A DNA stretch of 64,000 nucleotides, taken from NCBI GenBank assembly GCA_964007475.1, contig OZ023275.1, positions 30,695,619-30,759,618 of the forward strand, given 5' to 3'. Position 1 is the stretch's first letter. Each line of letters starts with the position of its first letter. The position numbers and the translations under genes were made by a program. Below the pieces are notes generated by a model. The model saw only the letters and a list, made by a program, of their open reading frames with translations. It did no database searches and was not told where the DNA came from. Shown in pieces: positions 62,401 through 64,000 of the stretch. The stretch comes from Hybos culiciformis (Eukaryota > Arthropoda > Insecta > Diptera > Hybotidae).

Positions 62401-64000
62401 ATCGAGTTAGGCGATACAGTGCCTTGTGGGCACTGTATGATAACTTGTACAAAAAAAAGCATTGTTAATTCTGTTTTTTTTTTTTTAGCGAAAAATAAAT
62501 TACAAAAAATATTTTTTTATATAATATGAGTTTTGGAAATTTTTATGGCAAATATTGCTATAATCGTATGTGTATTAAAAAGTAAATGTATATTAGCTAT
62601 TTTTCCTTGCTATATGACAAAATAGTTAATTTTGCTAACGTCTTCCAATTCCATTTGATCTACCATTTGTACTTGAAATTATATCTGCGCCAGATATCTG
62701 TTTTTTCAGTGTTATTATTTATTAATTTAGGAACTTATTTTGTTTTAATTCTTATCCTGTTATAAAAATAGATTTCCCTTAACATTTTCTTAAAAACGCC
62801 CATTCAAGAAATGTACACCAAAAATTATTTTAATTTTTTACAACTTCTTCCTAGCAAAATTATTCAACCAAAGTACAATAATTAGTACTTTTTTTTTCAA
62901 ACTTCCCAAGCAAAAGCTAAATTATGGAAAAAAACAGAACATCAGCTCGAAGTATATCAATTGCTTATCATATAACATCGTCACCACCACTATATTAATT
63001 TTTTTCAATCAAATAACAACAAAAAAAAGAAAAACAATTTTTTTCTTCATAATCTGTTTTAGTTTTTTTATATCATGATGTAATTCAAAAATCAAATAAA
63101 AACAATGATAAAATAACTCTTGTTTTTATTAAGTAAATAAAAATCGATAACATGAAAATCATTTGAAAATATCTGAATTGTTAAAAAATAGAAAAATTTA
63201 TCTTAAATCCAATTTTTCAATTAAGCAATATTGTTATGATAACAAAATATGAATTTTTGAATTTATGTAATCAATTAAAGACTTTTCGACATGTTTTCAA
63301 ATTGAAAACATAAATTTATTCTTTTTTATACACAGATTTATTGAAGAATGTAGTATATGCTAAAAAAAGGAGCCAGATTAATATTCTTTCAGATAACAAA
63401 ATTTAATTTTCTAGAATTCATGGCTAGTTACAGTTTGGAGTGCTCAAAAACACATACTTAACATATAAAATCTCTTTATTTCTGACTACGAAATTGATGT
63501 CAGAAAATTTTCTAATAATAACATTTCAGGAAGATTTTATTTTGTGAAAGCTTAGTAATGTTGCTATAAAAGTATGTAGAAAAGTGTATCATAAATTAAA
63601 TTGGAACCTCCAGTTGAAAACAAGTACTAAAGAAATTTTTTATGTGACATAAACTTTAGCGACACACTGGCGAGGCAAAAAAAACAATATAAAGGTTTTG
63701 ATCAATCAAAAGCATCCACTGTGATATTTTTTACAAAAATGTAAAAAAAAAAAGAAAAATTTAAATTTAAAGCTAAACAAGTATTAAAATTTGATCTGCA
63801 TGTAAAATTTTAACGAAAAAGAAAGTATTTTACATTCAAATGTTATATATTCAAATTCTTTAGGCAATTTTTTATTTCCTTTTTTTTTCCAATTTAGGGA
63901 GTAAAATACACATTCTATATTTTTCTTCACCCACCACTTTTTTTGCTTTAGTACAGTTTGTTTAAACGATTTTTCTTTTTTACATAAATGGGGAAAACCC
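56415..64000. other. Gene-free AT-rich stretch to the window end
   Basis: No coding exon is recognised. Poly-A/T tracts abound. A short hairpin (TACAGTGCC/GGCACTGTA, 5-base loop) sits at 62415-62437. CAAAACTAGCAAAATC at 62389-62404 resembles CCAAAACTAGCGAAATC near 31287, probably remnants of one dispersed repeat. Open frames such as 57320-57574, 59311-59526 and 59654-59872 are AT-driven. Confidence 0.55.

Overview
The window is very AT-rich eukaryotic DNA, most likely from an insect and probably a fly. The inference rests on abundant poly-A/poly-T runs and TA-rich microsatellites, an 85-bp spliceosomal-type intron, a CR1/Jockey-type non-LTR retrotransposon, hAT-type short elements, a tRNA-derived SINE and a foldback element. 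There are no operons, Shine-Dalgarno sites or dense genes. The species cannot be named from the sequence.

Layout. Positions 1-9126 hold no recognisable gene. At 9218-9767 (minus strand) lies a small two-exon gene whose 154-residue product is mostly a KIX domain, the activator-binding fold known from CBP/p300 and Med15. A second copy of the same two-exon structure lies at 12689-13227 (minus). It has lost the start codon and the last KIX helix and looks like a decaying duplicate. From 13.2 to 45.9 kb there is non-coding DNA with small transposons and old duplications: a hAT-type MITE (22272-22613, 8-bp target duplication), a MITE-like element (30934-31254), a tRNA-derived SINE (38391-38527), a hAT-like element with CAGTGATGCCAGA ends (38579-39394), and imperfect tandem duplications at 14.7, 21.6 and 36.4 kb.

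At 45967-47095 is a foldback element flanked by ATTAATAAG on both sides. Its arms consist of about 60-bp palindromic units around a GC-rich perfect inverted repeat (2 x 66 bp with a 4-base loop). Directly beyond it is an apparently intact non-LTR retrotransposon (about 47105-51620). Its ORF1 carries a PHD finger and a coiled coil, and its ORF2 carries an endonuclease and a reverse transcriptase. The remainder to 64000 is AT-rich non-coding DNA with one notable 24-bp-arm hairpin at 56352-56414.

How the parts relate. The retrotransposon ORFs would act together in target-primed reverse transcription and may also move other RNAs such as the SINE. The MITEs and foldback element encode nothing and would depend on a transposase from elsewhere. 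The KIX gene pair is the only candidate host gene. It is also the best candidate for undescribed biology, because it is a stand-alone KIX protein whose residues matching the CBP phospho-KID contacts are substituted.
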